Of a DNA stretch of 64,000 nt, positions 29,984 to 39,957 are shown in pieces. Numbering within the stretch: the stretch's first letter is position 1; the number at the start of each line of letters is the position of its first letter. Below the pieces are notes generated by a model. The model made no database searches. It was given only the letters and a program-made list of their open reading frames with translations, and was not told where the DNA came from. A program made the translations under genes and the position numbers. Where the stretch lies: assembly GCA_947258755.1 (NCBI GenBank), contig CAMYJO010000006.1, positions 30,411 to 94,410 of the forward strand. The letters are read 5' to 3'. The DNA is from an uncultured Gammaproteobacteria bacterium. Its GTDB lineage: Bacteria > Pseudomonadota > Gammaproteobacteria > JAADHQ01.

Positions 29984-30358
29984 TCAAGAATAAAAATAGA
30001 GTTGATACAAAACCAGACCCCACATGAGGATAACATTTAGCAAGGCAAGAAATACAGCAGCCGAGCCCATATCCTTAGCCCTGCCGGCTAATGGGTGAGG
30101 CTCATCGCCAGTACGGTCGACCACGGCCTCGATCGCTGAATTCAGGATCTCGACAATCAATACCAATAAAATGCTACCCAACATGGCCATCAGATGCAGC
30201 GGATCAGTGGTCAACCAGAAAGCAGTCGGTACCAGGATAAGCGCTATTATCATTTCCTGACGGAAGGCCGCCTCATGCTTAATCGCAGCGCGGAAACCCT
30301 GCATGGAGTAAACAAAGGCATGCGCTATGCGAGAAAATCCTGTACGCCCTAGTTTCAT
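29984..30358 (-). CDS. dgkA: Diacylglycerol kinase (prokaryotic DgkA)
   Basis: A small integral-membrane kinase that recycles diacylglycerol to phosphatidate. It has three predicted TM helices, and the DgkA signature EILNSAIEAVVDR followed by GRAKDMGSAAVF. It also has the N-terminal amphipathic region (GFRAAIKHEAAFRQE) with the conserved Glu. Length 124 aa is typical. It starts 23 nt after gcvPB on the same strand. Confidence 0.95.
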   Translation of the reverse strand: MKLGRTGFSRIAHAFVYSMQGFRAAIKHEAAFRQEMIIALILVPTAFWLTTDPLHLMAMLGSILLVLIVEILNSAIEAVVDRTGDEPHPLAGRAKDMGSAAVFLALLNVILMWGLVLYQLYFYS

Positions 30359-30381
30359 AGTAGCCTATATTCGCATGGTCG

Positions 30382-31830
30382 TTATTCTTGCTTCCAGACC
30401 AGATCCAGCTCACGTGCTGCGCGTACATCATCGAGCCTGCGTACCGGCTGTGTATAAGGAGCACCTTTGACAAACTCGGCGTTATCAACGGCTTCCTCTT
30501 CGATTTTCTTCAACACTTCAACAAAGGCATCCAGGGTGTCCTTGTCTTCCGTCTCGGTAGGTTCAATCAACAGGCACTCGGGAACCAATAAGGGAAAATA
30601 GGTGGTCGGTGCATGGAAACCATAATCCAGCAGACGCTTGGCGAAGTCCATCGTATTCACACCCAACTCTTTGGCCTGACGCTTGAGTGTAACGATAAAT
30701 TCATGGGTTGCACGGCGCTCCGGATAGGCCAGGTCAAAACCTTTCTGCCGTAACAGCGCCATCATGTAATTGGCATTCAGGGTTGAATACTCTGATACCC
30801 GCACCATGCCTTCACGCCCCAGCAGACGCGCATATATATAGGAACGCAATAGCACACCGGCATTACCCATAAACGCCGATAGTCGGCCGATACTTTGCGG
30901 GCGATCCTTTTCAGTCAGCCAGGAGTAGTTTTCACCATCGAAGGCGACCATAGGTATGGGCAAGAAAGGCTGCAGGCGCTCACTGACACCGACCGGGCCG
31001 GCGCCCGGACCACCACCGCCATGCGGCGTGGAAAAAGTTTTGTGCAGGTTCATATGAATCACATCAAAACCCATATCACCCGGACGCACTTTGCCGAGGA
31101 TAGCATTCAGGTTGGCGCCATCATAATAGAGCAAACCACCGGCTTCATGTACAACACCGGCGATTTCCTCGATACGACGCTCGAATACACCCAGCGTCGA
31201 TGGATTAGTCAACATCAGTCCCGCCGTTTGTGGACCGACAACCTCTTTAAGCGCAGCCAGATCAACATCACCCTGGTCATCGGTCGGGATTTCACGAACC
31301 TTGTAACCACACATCACCGCCGTCGCCGGATTAGTACCATGGGCGGCATCCGGAACCAATACTTCGATTCGCTGATCGTCATTACGGGCATCATGATAGG
31401 CGCGGATCATGGCCATACCGGCCAGTTCACCCTGGGCACCGGCAGCGGGTGTCAGCGATACCGCTTTCATACCGGTGACGTCCTTCAGTATTTCCTGCAA
31501 GTCATACATACAGGCCATATATCCCTGGCCCATCGTGTCAGGACCCAATGGGTGACGCGCCAGAAAACCGGGCAACATGCTCAAGCTGTTAGATGCACGC
31601 GGATTATATTTCATCGTGCAACTGCCCAAAGGATAGAAGTGGGTATCAATCGAGAAGTTTTGCTGTGACAGGCGCGTATAATGACGCACGGTCTGCATCT
31701 CTGATGTTTCCGGCAATAGCGCACGTTTTTTGCGTTGCATGGCTTCCGGGATATCCGTCATCTCTGGACGTGAACGCGGTGCCTGTGATGGGTTGGTTCT
31801 TCCCTGCCTGGACTTCTCGAAAATCAACAT
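30382..31830 (-). CDS. gcvPB: Glycine dehydrogenase (decarboxylating) subunit 2
   Basis: C-terminal half of the split P-protein; with GcvPA it decarboxylates glycine and transfers aminomethyl to lipoyl-GcvH. The PLP lysine is in [20 protein letters not shown]. Other blocks are SCTMKYNPR and [11 protein letters not shown] start at ATG 31830 (MLIFEK); the open frame runs 63 nt further but the extension (Cys-rich, no homology) looks spurious. The gene is separated from gcvPA by tpx. Confidence 0.94.
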   Translation of the reverse strand: MLIFEKSRQGRTNPSQAPRSRPEMTDIPEAMQRKKRALLPETSEMQTVRHYTRLSQQNFSIDTHFYPLGSCTMKYNPRASNSLSMLPGFLARHPLGPDTMGQGYMACMYDLQEILKDVTGMKAVSLTPAAGAQGELAGMAMIRAYHDARNDDQRIEVLVPDAAHGTNPATAVMCGYKVREIPTDDQGDVDLAALKEVVGPQTAGLMLTNPSTLGVFERRIEEIAGVVHEAGGLLYYDGANLNAILGKVRPGDMGFDVIHMNLHKTFSTPHGGGGPGAGPVGVSERLQPFLPIPMVAFDGENYSWLTEKDRPQSIGRLSAFMGNAGVLLRSYIYARLLGREGMVRVSEYSTLNANYMMALLRQKGFDLAYPERRATHEFIVTLKRQAKELGVNTMDFAKRLLDYGFHAPTTYFPLLVPECLLIEPTETEDKDTLDAFVEVLKKIEEEAVDNAEFVKGAPYTQPVRRLDDVRAARELDLVWKQE

Positions 31831-31939
31831 AATACTACCACTATCTGATAAATGTTTAGTGCAGTCGTGGCCACAACCAGACAAGCTGCACAATGCTATA
31901 GACCCATCCGCTAAACCAGAATGACGCCTTCCTTATTTT

Positions 31940-32440
31940 TTAAGCCAATGCGGCAATTGCCTTATCATAATCCGGTTCCTGCGCAATCTCTGGAACCAGC
32001 TCTGTATAAACGACATTGTTACTCTCATCTAACACAACGACAGCGCGCCCGGTAATGCCAGCCAATGGCCCATCGGTGATCAATATGCCATAGTCCTTGG
32101 CAAAATTTTTCGAACGCATCATGCTGAGCGGCACTACATTCTCAAGGTTCTCACCGGTACAAAACCGGCCCGATGCAAAAGGCAGATCGGCAGAAATGAT
32201 CAACATAACCACATCGTCACGACCTTTGGCAGCATCATTAAAATACTTTGTCGATGTTGCACACACCGGGGTATCCAGGCTTGGAACAATATTCAATAAT
32301 TTTTTCTTACCGGCATAATCGGCCAGTGTTCGATCATTCAGCTCTGCATCCGCCAGCCTGAAGTCCGGAGCTTCACTGCCAACAGCAGGCAGTTCACCAT
32401 TTGTATTAATTGCATCACCATGCAGTGTAATTTTAGCCAT
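31940..32440 (-). CDS. tpx: Thiol peroxidase (Tpx, peroxiredoxin)
   Basis: An atypical 2-Cys peroxiredoxin that reduces lipid and hydrogen peroxides with thioredoxin. Peroxidatic Cys60 is in SLDTPVCATS and resolving Cys94 in SGRFCTGE, matching E. coli C61/C95. At 166 aa it is full length, and AGGAGAGGA-like sequence precedes the ATG. Unusually it lies inside the glycine-cleavage operon, between gcvPA (76-nt gap) and gcvPB (109-nt gap), all on one strand, so it may be partly glycine-controlled. Confidence 0.95.
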   Translation of the reverse strand: MAKITLHGDAINTNGELPAVGSEAPDFRLADAELNDRTLADYAGKKKLLNIVPSLDTPVCATSTKYFNDAAKGRDDVVMLIISADLPFASGRFCTGENLENVVPLSMMRSKNFAKDYGILITDGPLAGITGRAVVVLDESNNVVYTELVPEIAQEPDYDKAIAALA

Positions 32441-32516
32441 TGTCCTCTCCTCGTGAATATTGTTGTTTAATAGTCTGCTACCTTACAAATGGCACTTAGC
32501 CACAATACCATCACGG

Positions 32517-33890
32517 TCACTTGACCGTATCATGTTTGCTCAGGATACGCTGCATATGATTGACATAGGTATCGATGTCTTCTTCAGTACGTGTTTCCGT
32601 CGCGCATACCAACAGACAGTTTTCCAGCTCAGGATAATCGTCCTGCAATGCATAACCGGGTAACAGGTTTTGCGCATGCAAGGCACGCATTACCTCAGCC
32701 ATAGGCGCGGAAATCCTGATGACCGATTCATGAAATACCGGGTTTTCAAATACGCCATCCACGCCTTGCAAGTCTGTCAGTTTTTGCACCAATTGCTGTG
32801 TATTCGCATGGCAATTCAGGGCCACATTTTCCAGGCCTTCGGCACCCAACAGGGCCATGTGTATGGTTGTTGCAGTAATCATCAGACCTTGATTGGTGCA
32901 AATATTGGACGTCGCCTTGGAACGACGGATATGTTGTTCGCGTGCCTGTAATGTCAGCGTAAATCCAGGCTTGCCTTCCAGGTCGACAGTGCGGCCGATA
33001 ATACGGCCGGGCATCTGTCGCACCAGGGCTTGCTTGCAACACATAAAACCATAATAGGGGCCACCGGATGACAGCGGGATACCCAGAGCTTGTCCTTCAC
33101 CACAGGCAATGTCAGCACCATCCGCGCCCCATTCACCCGGTGGTTTTAATACCGCCAGCGCAATCGGATTCACAACACCAATGACCAGGGCCTTGTGTTG
33201 ATGCGCCCAGTCAGTCAGTGCATCCACGTCTTCCAGCACGCCAAAGAAATTGGGCTGCGGAATTACCAACGCAGCGATATCGCCCGGATCCGCCGGCAAG
33301 GCACCCGGGTCAATACAGCCACGACCACGATCATAGTCGACCAGTTCCAGGGTAATACCCTGCTTGCCGACGATGGCCTCAACCGTTTTACGATAATTCG
33401 GGTGCACCGTGCGTGGCATCAGAATACGCTTTGACTTCGATTTGCGATTGCCGCGCACCGCCATCAATACCGCCTCGGCCAGGGCCGAAGCACCGTCATA
33501 CAGCGACGCATTGGATACATCCAGGGCATTCAGGTTCGCCATCATGGTCTGGTACTCATACAGCAGTTGCAGGGTACCCTGACTGGCCTCGGCTTGATAG
33601 GGTGTATAGGCAGTATAGAATTCTCCGCGCGTGGTTAGTTCCCATACCGTGGCGGGGATATGATGTTCATAGGCACCGGCACCGAGGAAGCACAGCGGTT
33701 GACCATCCTCTGCTGCACGAGCATGCATAATGCGCGAAACTTCCATTTCATTGGCCTGCGTGGGCACCCCATTCAGGCTGTCGTTACGTAATGATGCCGG
33801 AATCTCGTCAAACAATTCTTCAATACTGGACGCCCCTATAGCGTCCAGCATTTGCTGTACTTCTTCTCCGGTATGCGGAATAAATGGCAT
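32517..33890 (-). CDS. gcvPA: Glycine dehydrogenase (decarboxylating) subunit 1
   Basis: N-terminal half of the split P-protein, 457 aa, which lacks the PLP lysine but completes the active site with GcvPB. Hallmarks are [13 protein letters not shown] at the start, [31 protein letters not shown] and [25 protein letters not shown]. It follows gcvH by 21 nt. The two-subunit form occurs in many environmental gammaproteobacteria and Gram-positives, unlike the fused GcvP of enterics. Confidence 0.95.
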   Translation of the reverse strand: MPFIPHTGEEVQQMLDAIGASSIEELFDEIPASLRNDSLNGVPTQANEMEVSRIMHARAAEDGQPLCFLGAGAYEHHIPATVWELTTRGEFYTAYTPYQAEASQGTLQLLYEYQTMMANLNALDVSNASLYDGASALAEAVLMAVRGNRKSKSKRILMPRTVHPNYRKTVEAIVGKQGITLELVDYDRGRGCIDPGALPADPGDIAALVIPQPNFFGVLEDVDALTDWAHQHKALVIGVVNPIALAVLKPPGEWGADGADIACGEGQALGIPLSSGGPYYGFMCCKQALVRQMPGRIIGRTVDLEGKPGFTLTLQAREQHIRRSKATSNICTNQGLMITATTIHMALLGAEGLENVALNCHANTQQLVQKLTDLQGVDGVFENPVFHESVIRISAPMAEVMRALHAQNLLPGYALQDDYPELENCLLVCATETRTEEDIDTYVNHMQRILSKHDTVK

Positions 33891-33911
33891 GTCCCACTCC
33901 TGCTGAAACGA

Positions 33912-34307
33912 TTAATGCTCTTCGGCGGCTACGTGGGCGGTATAGGCCTCGGCATCCATCAACTGTTCTACATCCAGGCTATCTGCAGGACGCAATAGCA
34001 TCAACCAGCCCTCACCATAGGGATCATTATTAACCAGCTCGGGGGTGTCGGCCAGACTCTCATTGGCTTCAACGATCTCGCCGCTCACCGGACAATATAC
34101 ATCCGATGCCGCTTTGACCGATTCAACCACGGCGCAGGCTTCTTCAGCCTCAAGCTCACTACCGGCTTCAGGCTGTTCCACATAAACCATGTCACCCAAC
34201 AGGTCCTGGGCATGGTCTGTGATGCCGACACGCACATTGCCATCATCTTCCATCTTTACCCATTCATGGCTTTTTGTATATTTTAGGTCTGCAGGTATCT
34301 CACTCAT
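33912..34307 (-). CDS. gcvH: Glycine cleavage system H protein
   Basis: Lipoyl carrier protein of glycine cleavage. The start is at ATG 34307 (MSEIPADLKY), with GAGAGG 5 nt upstream; the open frame reaches 34328 but lacks a site there. The lipoylated lysine is Lys65 in VVESVKAASD. Length 131 aa is normal. It would be modified by LipB and LipA encoded at 4.2-5.9 kb. Confidence 0.96.
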   Translation of the reverse strand: MSEIPADLKYTKSHEWVKMEDDGNVRVGITDHAQDLLGDMVYVEQPEAGSELEAEEACAVVESVKAASDVYCPVSGEIVEANESLADTPELVNNDPYGEGWLMLLRPADSLDVEQLMDAEAYTAHVAAEEH

Positions 34308-34381
34308 AACAACCTCTCTCGCTATCAAATTTTTCTCTTATTTCGTTAATAGTTGGTGCTCAACCGCAACTGGATATGACC

Positions 34382-35482
34382 TTAGACATCTTCGGGCAAA
34401 CAGGACTTGCCATTACGTACAAACGGCAGCTTCACCACCCTGGCCGTTAACATGCGCCCACGCATGTCGATACTGCATTCATCACCGATCGCTACCGGCA
34501 CACTGGCAAAGGCAATCGCCTTACCCAGGGTCGGTGAAAAGCTGCCACTGGTTATCTCACCTTCACCGACACCCGGAACCACTACTTTCTGATGATTTCG
34601 CAATACGCCCTTGTCCTGCAATACCAGCCCGACCAGTTTTTTAGTCGGCTTATCCTTGCGTAATGCTTCCAATTTTTGACGACCAATAAAATCCCGATCA
34701 GCCGGCTCCCAGGCGATGGTCCATCCCAATCCTGCTTCCAATGGCGAGGTATCTTCATCCATATCTGTGCCGTACAGATTCATGCCGGCTTCCAGACGCA
34801 AGGTATCGCGCGCACCGAGCCCAATGGGCTCAACACCCTGCGCATGCAATTCCTGCCAGAACCGGGATGCCAGTTGTGCGGGTAATATCACTTCAAAACC
34901 ATTTTCACCAGTATAGCCGGTGCGGCCGATGAAATAATCGCCTACCTCTGCTGCAAAAAAAACTTTGAGCGCATCGACAACGGCATCGGCCTGATTATCA
35001 AGAACCCGCTTCAGTTTTTCCGGCGCCTGCGGCCCCTGAACGGCAATCATCGCCAGTTCGGGGCGTTCAAGCACTTGTACATCAAACGCCTCGGCCTGTT
35101 GCATTATCCAGGTAAGGTCTTTGTCGCGTGTCGAGGAATTGACTACCATACGGTACCAGTCCGGGCGCATGTAATAGACTATCAAGTCATCAATAACACC
35201 ACCGGCGGGGTTGAGCATACAGCTATACAGGGCCTTACCTTCCTGCTTTAGTCGAGCCACATCATTAGCCAACAGATAACGCAGGAAGTCACTGGCACCC
35301 GGGCCATTGAGATCGACGATGGTCATATGCGAGACGTCAAACATGCCAACGGCATTTCTGACCTGGTGATGTTCTTCTAGTTGTGAGCCATAGTGAATAG
35401 GCATATCCCAGCCAGCGAAATCTACGATCTTCGCACCCATAGCCACATGTTGATCATATAATGGTGTTCTTTTTCCCATCAC
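34382..35482 (-). CDS. gcvT: Aminomethyltransferase (glycine cleavage T protein)
   Basis: Transfers the methylene group from aminomethyl-lipoyl-GcvH to THF, releasing ammonia. The 366-aa chain shows the GcvT core: [52 protein letters not shown] and the C-terminal barrel with [13 protein letters not shown]. First gene of the gcvT-gcvH-gcvPA-tpx-gcvPB run, immediately downstream of the glycine riboswitch and terminator. The leader between terminator and ATG is only about 20 nt. Confidence 0.96.
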   Translation of the reverse strand: MMGKRTPLYDQHVAMGAKIVDFAGWDMPIHYGSQLEEHHQVRNAVGMFDVSHMTIVDLNGPGASDFLRYLLANDVARLKQEGKALYSCMLNPAGGVIDDLIVYYMRPDWYRMVVNSSTRDKDLTWIMQQAEAFDVQVLERPELAMIAVQGPQAPEKLKRVLDNQADAVVDALKVFFAAEVGDYFIGRTGYTGENGFEVILPAQLASRFWQELHAQGVEPIGLGARDTLRLEAGMNLYGTDMDEDTSPLEAGLGWTIAWEPADRDFIGRQKLEALRKDKPTKKLVGLVLQDKGVLRNHQKVVVPGVGEGEITSGSFSPTLGKAIAFASVPVAIGDECSIDMRGRMLTARVVKLPFVRNGKSCLPEDV

Positions 35483-35502
35483 GTTTCCCGGACATTATGC
35501 AT

Positions 35503-35543
35503 AAAAAAAGGGACGGCAACAGACCCCGACCTGTTACCGCCCC
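35503..35543 (-). terminator. Rho-independent terminator of the glycine riboswitch
   Basis: On the minus strand GGGGCGGTAACAG pairs with CTGTTGCCGTCCC (two G-U wobbles) around an ~8-nt loop, and is followed directly by a run of U (35503-35509 read as A on the plus strand). It sits between the second aptamer and gcvT. Its 5' arm touches the 3' side of aptamer-2 P1, so glycine binding should favour read-through. Confidence 0.85.
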
Positions 35544-35725
35544 TCTGTCCCGTAACCTGAGAGATTGAAATCACGGCCTGCGGCCTAGATCTCTTCCCCT
35601 TCGGTGGATTACTAAAGGTAATCACTCTCCAGAGTCAACATAACTCAATGGTCCGTTTGCCTGAGCGTTTCCGAGCGATGTGTTGCGCCTTCGGCTCCCG
35701 AACAAGGTCCGGGTATCTCCCATTA
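35541..35725 (-). promoter_or_regulatory. Tandem glycine riboswitch
   Basis: Two consecutive glycine aptamers lie ahead of gcvT on the minus strand. Aptamer 1 (about 35648-35720) has GGAGA, GCCGAAGGCGCAA and CTCAGGCAAACGGAC. Aptamer 2 (about 35543-35636) has ACCGAAGGGGAA and CTCTCAGG...GGACAGAGG, closed by a CTCTG/CAGAG P1 helix. These are the hallmark gcvT-motif sequences. A terminator follows, so this is most likely a transcriptional ON switch that turns on glycine catabolism when glycine is plentiful. Confidence 0.93.
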
Positions 35726-35817
35726 AGTCTTGATATTGAAACATCAATATACCCGTAGCATGTACGGAATCCAAGTGGAATTTTAACTTATTGATTCCTA
35801 TCCGGATAAAAAACGGG

Positions 35818-37422
35818 TCAATTCTTCCTGTCTGCGGTTGCCTTCATCATGAACCATAGTACCGGTAATGTGCCGACCACAATCATCAACGCAGCCGGCG
35901 CGGCCAGTTCAAGCATTTCTTCACTGGCCTCTATCCAGATGCGTACCGGCAAGGTATCAAAGCCAATCGGTCGTAGTAATAAGGTCGCCGGCAGTTCCTT
36001 TAATGTATCGATAAACACCAGTACCCAGGCGCTCATCATGCCTCGCCGGATGACCGGCAGCACCACTCTGAATAGATTCTCCAGCGGACTGGCGCCGAGT
36101 ACACGTCCGGCCTGTTCGATACTCGGGGTCAGTTGCTGCAAAGAGGCCTCCTGCGACTGTACCGCTAATGGCAGAAAACGGATAATCAAGGCCAGCACAA
36201 GTGCGGCCAATGTACCGTATAACGGTGCCACCCAGGCGAGGACAAAACTGAGTATACCCAAGGCAATGACCGGACCCGGTAGGACAAAACCAACACTGGA
36301 CAAATGCACGCAGGCCATGCTGTAACGACTGTGCTTGCGTGCATGAAACAGGGCCACCGGCAATGCCATCAACAGTGCCAGCGTTGCCACGATAGCGGAC
36401 ACGGTCATCGAGTTGCCGACATAATTCCAGAACCGCGCATCAATCAGATCAGCCTGGATCGCTTTCCAGGTCCAGGCCAGCATCCATAGCAATGGTAATG
36501 CAAATGAAAACAACACAATCAGACCCAGCCATAACCAGATCAGGAATTGCTGACCTGCACTGGCCGGCTTCAGATCCTGACTGCGCTGTTGCGCACCGGA
36601 GTAATAGCGTTGCCGGCTGCGAAATATGCGCTCGATCAACAAAAAGGTCAGGCTCAGCAAGACCAATATGAGACTCAATCCAGCCGCAGTCTGGTAGTCA
36701 AAACGACCACTCATCTGCAAATAGATACTGAGCGTAAAGGTCTGGAAGTTCAACATACTAACGGCACCAAAATCCGACAGCACGTGCAATACAACCAGCG
36801 CCAAGCCAGCAGCAATGGCAGGACGCAACATCGGCAGGTTGACTCGCCAGAACACCTGAGTCGGTGTCGCTCCCTGCATTCGTGCTGCTTCTTCGAGACT
36901 GCGACTGGAAAACATCAGAGCCGTCCGCACTAACAGGAAGACATAGGAAAAACCTGCCAGAGACAACACCAGCGCAACCCCGAAGACATTGTACAGATCC
37001 GGTAGTGGCACACTGTCAGCAAAGATAAACAACCAGGCACGCCCTAACCAGCCATCAGACTCTAACAATGTGGTATAGATGTGTGCAAACACATAGGTGG
37101 GTATGGTTAACGGCAACACCATTAACCATGTGGCCAGCTTACGCCCCTTGAACGAGCGTCGAGCTACTAACCAGGCTGCACTGACACCCATAATAAAACA
37201 ACCGATAGCGACCAGCACGGCAAGAGATAATGTGTTGAACATCAACTCCGGCAGGCGTGTGCTCCACAAACCCTGCCAGCGATCGGCACCGATCTTTAGA
37301 CTGTCATAGAAGACTGATAATAACGGTATAGCCGCGATCAGCACGACCAATGTCGCCATCGAAGAAGACATACTCAAGGGCCTGAATATGCGCGATTTTG
37401 CTATTGTTAAAAAACGACTCAC
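35818..37422 (-). CDS. fbpB: Iron(III) ABC transporter permease (FbpB type)
   Basis: An internally duplicated permease with about 12 TM helices and two EAA loops (EEAARMQGATPTQVFWRVNLP and a second near IEQAGRVLGASPLENLFRVVLP). This is typical of FbpB/ThiP-like permeases where one polypeptide forms both halves. I favour a GTG start at 37422 (SRFLTIAK...) because GGGA lies 6-7 nt upstream; a TTG four codons earlier is also possible. It lies downstream of the ferric-binding protein gene. No ATPase gene is present in the window. Confidence 0.88.
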   Translation of the reverse strand: MSRFLTIAKSRIFRPLSMSSSMATLVVLIAAIPLLSVFYDSLKIGADRWQGLWSTRLPELMFNTLSLAVLVAIGCFIMGVSAAWLVARRSFKGRKLATWLMVLPLTIPTYVFAHIYTTLLESDGWLGRAWLFIFADSVPLPDLYNVFGVALVLSLAGFSYVFLLVRTALMFSSRSLEEAARMQGATPTQVFWRVNLPMLRPAIAAGLALVVLHVLSDFGAVSMLNFQTFTLSIYLQMSGRFDYQTAAGLSLILVLLSLTFLLIERIFRSRQRYYSGAQQRSQDLKPASAGQQFLIWLWLGLIVLFSFALPLLWMLAWTWKAIQADLIDARFWNYVGNSMTVSAIVATLALLMALPVALFHARKHSRYSMACVHLSSVGFVLPGPVIALGILSFVLAWVAPLYGTLAALVLALIIRFLPLAVQSQEASLQQLTPSIEQAGRVLGASPLENLFRVVLPVIRRGMMSAWVLVFIDTLKELPATLLLRPIGFDTLPVRIWIEASEEMLELAAPAALMIVVGTLPVLWFMMKATADRKN

Positions 37423-37509
37423 CGCAATTCCCAATCCGGGGTTAATACCGACTCACTCTACTACTACCAGTGAATGGGTAGCAGAAGTACCTGGCTTATT
37501 AATAACTGA

Positions 37510-37539
37510 GGGCCACGCACACCAATGTGTACGTGGCCC
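37510..37539 (-). terminator. Hairpin between fbpA and fbpB
   Basis: An imperfect 13-bp stem (GGGCCACGCACAC/GTGTACGTGGCCC, one mismatch) lies in the 153-nt gap between the two transporter genes. No U-run follows on the minus strand. It may be an mRNA-stabilising hairpin that keeps binding-protein mRNA in excess over permease mRNA. Confidence 0.5.
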
Positions 37540-37575
37540 CGATATTAGCGCCTGTCTGTTGAACGACAAACTGTT

Positions 37576-38589
37576 TTAGTGCAAACCTGCCTGATCGATC
37601 AGACTCAATGTACTCTCTCTTTCCTCGCCCAGCACAGGCATGCTTACATCGGCGACCTTATAACTACCGTTAGCTGGAATCTGACTGGCTGCAGACACAT
37701 CGGCGCGCACAGGGTATTCGCGGTTCACTTCAGCGAATATTTTTTGTCCTTCTGCGGAGACCAGGAAGTCCAGTAATTTTCTCGCCAGCGCTTTTTTATC
37801 GGAATATTTAACCTGAGCAATGCCGGCGACATTCCAGGCAACACCCATACCTTTTTCACCCTGGTCCGGGATCAGGATCTGTATCGGTGCATCAGGGTGT
37901 TTGTCCAGATGACGGTAAATATAATAGTGATTAACCAGACCAATATCTTTTTTACCTTGGGCCACCGCTCTGACGACCTTGCTGTGCTTGTTAAAAACCT
38001 TGCCTTCCGAGTTCTGCGCCAGTCCACGCAACCAGGCCAATGTGCTGTCCTTACCCAAGGCTTTCTGATAGACAGTCACACCTGCTATAAAGCTGCCATT
38101 GGCACTATGGGTTATAGCCAAACGCCCTTTCAGTCTTGGATCGGCAAGATCCAGCACCGATTTTACAAAACCCAGCTCTTTGGCCTTGGCATTGTTAATA
38201 ACGAGCACGCGTGCACGGGCAGACAAACCGATCCAGGTATTGTCTGCGGCACGATAATTGGCCGGGATTGGCTTGACCAATGCTTCATCCAGGGTTTCGA
38301 ACAGACCAAGCTTGGAACCGACCTGAAGGCTACCGGCATCGTTACTGATAAATAGATCGGCATGCGTGCGCTTGCCTTCAACACGCATTTTATTGATCAA
38401 CTCTGTGGCTTTAGCGTTGTGTACGATGACCTTGATACCGGTCTTGTTTTCAAAGGCGGCAATGACCGGACGTACAAACTTGTCGCTACGCCCCGAATAG
38501 ATCACTAATTCTTCCGCGGCCTGGACGGCCACACCAGCGTAGAAACTACTGACCAACAGCAGCAATGACAACCACAATTTCTTACTCAT
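37576..38589 (-). CDS. fbpA: Iron(III) ABC transporter substrate-binding protein
   Basis: Periplasmic ferric-binding protein of the FbpA/FutA type. The start is at ATG 38589, with GAGGAAGG 5 nt upstream. A signal peptide ends about residue 25 (VQAAEE). YSGRSDKFVRPVI begins the mature fold, and the tyrosines in NHYYIYRH (Tyr222, Tyr223, Tyr225) match the consecutive iron-ligand tyrosines of the family. A Fur-box-like site lies 57 nt upstream, supporting iron over other substrates. Confidence 0.9.
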   Translation of the reverse strand: MSKKLWLSLLLLVSSFYAGVAVQAAEELVIYSGRSDKFVRPVIAAFENKTGIKVIVHNAKATELINKMRVEGKRTHADLFISNDAGSLQVGSKLGLFETLDEALVKPIPANYRAADNTWIGLSARARVLVINNAKAKELGFVKSVLDLADPRLKGRLAITHSANGSFIAGVTVYQKALGKDSTLAWLRGLAQNSEGKVFNKHSKVVRAVAQGKKDIGLVNHYYIYRHLDKHPDAPIQILIPDQGEKGMGVAWNVAGIAQVKYSDKKALARKLLDFLVSAEGQKIFAEVNREYPVRADVSAASQIPANGSYKVADVSMPVLGEERESTLSLIDQAGLH

Positions 38590-38645
38590 ATAAACCTTCC
38601 TCAAAATCATACTAATAACAGCAACACCATGCTATTATCGCTAAT

Positions 38646-38664
38646 GATAATGATTCTCATTTAT
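38646..38664. promoter_or_regulatory. Fur box upstream of fbpAB
   Basis: GATAATGATTCTCATTTAT matches the 19-bp Fur consensus (GATAATGATAATCATTATC) at 15 of 19 positions, with the left half perfect. It sits between the antiporter stop (38691) and the fbpA start, where a promoter for fbpA would be, so Fe2+-Fur repression of the transporter is expected. Confidence 0.8.
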
Positions 38665-38690
38665 AATTGCAAGCCTTATCAAGGCCGCCT

Positions 38691-39914
38691 TCAACGGCGA
38701 ATCAGGCGCCCAATGGTGAGCCCCTGGACCATAATGGAAAATATTACAATACAATAGGTTACCGTGAGCACCAGGTCCCTCTCATCGCCCTTGGGCAAGG
38801 ACAATGCCAGGGCGACCGAGATGCCACCACGCAAACCACCCCAGGTCAGGATCGAGATGACGCGAGGACTGAACTCCCTGAAACGCCCAAACACCTTGAT
38901 TGGCAGCCCTACCGAAATCAACCGCGACAGCAACACCACCGGGATCATCAGCAATCCGGCCTTGAGGTAATCCGCACCCAGGCTGACGACCAGTATTTCC
39001 AACCCGATCATGACGAACAGTACCGCATTTAGAATTTCATCGATCAATTCCCAGAAGGTATCAACATGGCCGCGTGTTTGTTCCGACATCGCCAATAGAC
39101 GACCATGATTGCCGATCATTAAACCTGCGACGACGATGGCAATCGGCGCCGATACATGAATAATTTCCGCCAACGCATAACCGCCCATGACCAGACCCAG
39201 TGTTGTCAGTATTTCGACCTGGTACTGATCCACCGAGCGCAGCATATAAAAGCCAATAGCACCCAACAGCAAACCAAACAAAATGCCACCGATGGCCTCA
39301 AAGGCAAACAGCACCAGCACTTCTGACACTTCCAACTCAGCATCACCACTAATCAGGCCCAATATGACCAGAAAAATAACCACGCCTACACCGTCATTAA
39401 ACAACGACTCGCCGGTAATTTTCGTTTCCAATGTTTTCGGTGCACCTGCTTTTTTTAGAATTCCGAGCACGGCAATCGGATCGGTCGGAGAAATCAGCGA
39501 ACCCAGCAATAGACAATAGATAAAAGAGATTTTGAATCCAAGCAGGGAGAATATCCACCAAGCACCCAGGCCAACCAACAGTGTTGAGATCATAATACCA
39601 ACCGTCGCCAGTGCAAGAATAACCCATTTCTGCCTGGCCAGATCGGTCAGATTGACGTGCAGTGCACCAGCGAATAATAAAAAACCGAGCATGCCATGTA
39701 GCAATACATCATCAAAGGCCAGACTTTCAATGATCTTTTCCGCCATCGGCGCCAGACCCATGCCAAACTGATCCAGTATCAGGATCAGCAACGACAGACA
39801 CAAGGCCATCAGCATCAGACCAATCGTACTGGGTAGTTTCAATAAGCGGTAATTGATATAACTGAATAGCGCGGCAATGCTGACTAGGGTTGCTATGATT
39901 TGCATGAAAGTCAT
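38691..39914 (-). CDS. Cation:proton antiporter, CPA1/NhaP family
   Basis: A 407-residue integral membrane protein with about 12 hydrophobic segments. CPA1 hallmarks are SLISPTDPIAVLG in one discontinuous helix and GESLFNDGVGVVIF, whose Asp is in the ion-binding site; a late GGLRGGISVALALSLP is also diagnostic. Probably exchanges Na+ (or K+) for H+. There is no C-terminal cytoplasmic regulatory domain. It precedes the Fur box and is probably transcribed separately from fbpA. Confidence 0.9.
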   Translation of the reverse strand: MTFMQIIATLVSIAALFSYINYRLLKLPSTIGLMLMALCLSLLILILDQFGMGLAPMAEKIIESLAFDDVLLHGMLGFLLFAGALHVNLTDLARQKWVILALATVGIMISTLLVGLGAWWIFSLLGFKISFIYCLLLGSLISPTDPIAVLGILKKAGAPKTLETKITGESLFNDGVGVVIFLVILGLISGDAELEVSEVLVLFAFEAIGGILFGLLLGAIGFYMLRSVDQYQVEILTTLGLVMGGYALAEIIHVSAPIAIVVAGLMIGNHGRLLAMSEQTRGHVDTFWELIDEILNAVLFVMIGLEILVVSLGADYLKAGLLMIPVVLLSRLISVGLPIKVFGRFREFSPRVISILTWGGLRGGISVALALSLPKGDERDLVLTVTYCIVIFSIMVQGLTIGRLIRR

Positions 39915-39957
39915 TTTGCTACCATCAAAGTATTATTAAAATAAAAGCAACCCAGGT

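Noticed and set aside
31831..31893. 21-residue N-terminal extension of GcvPB
   Set aside because: Cys-rich, no ribosome site, and outside the family's conserved start.
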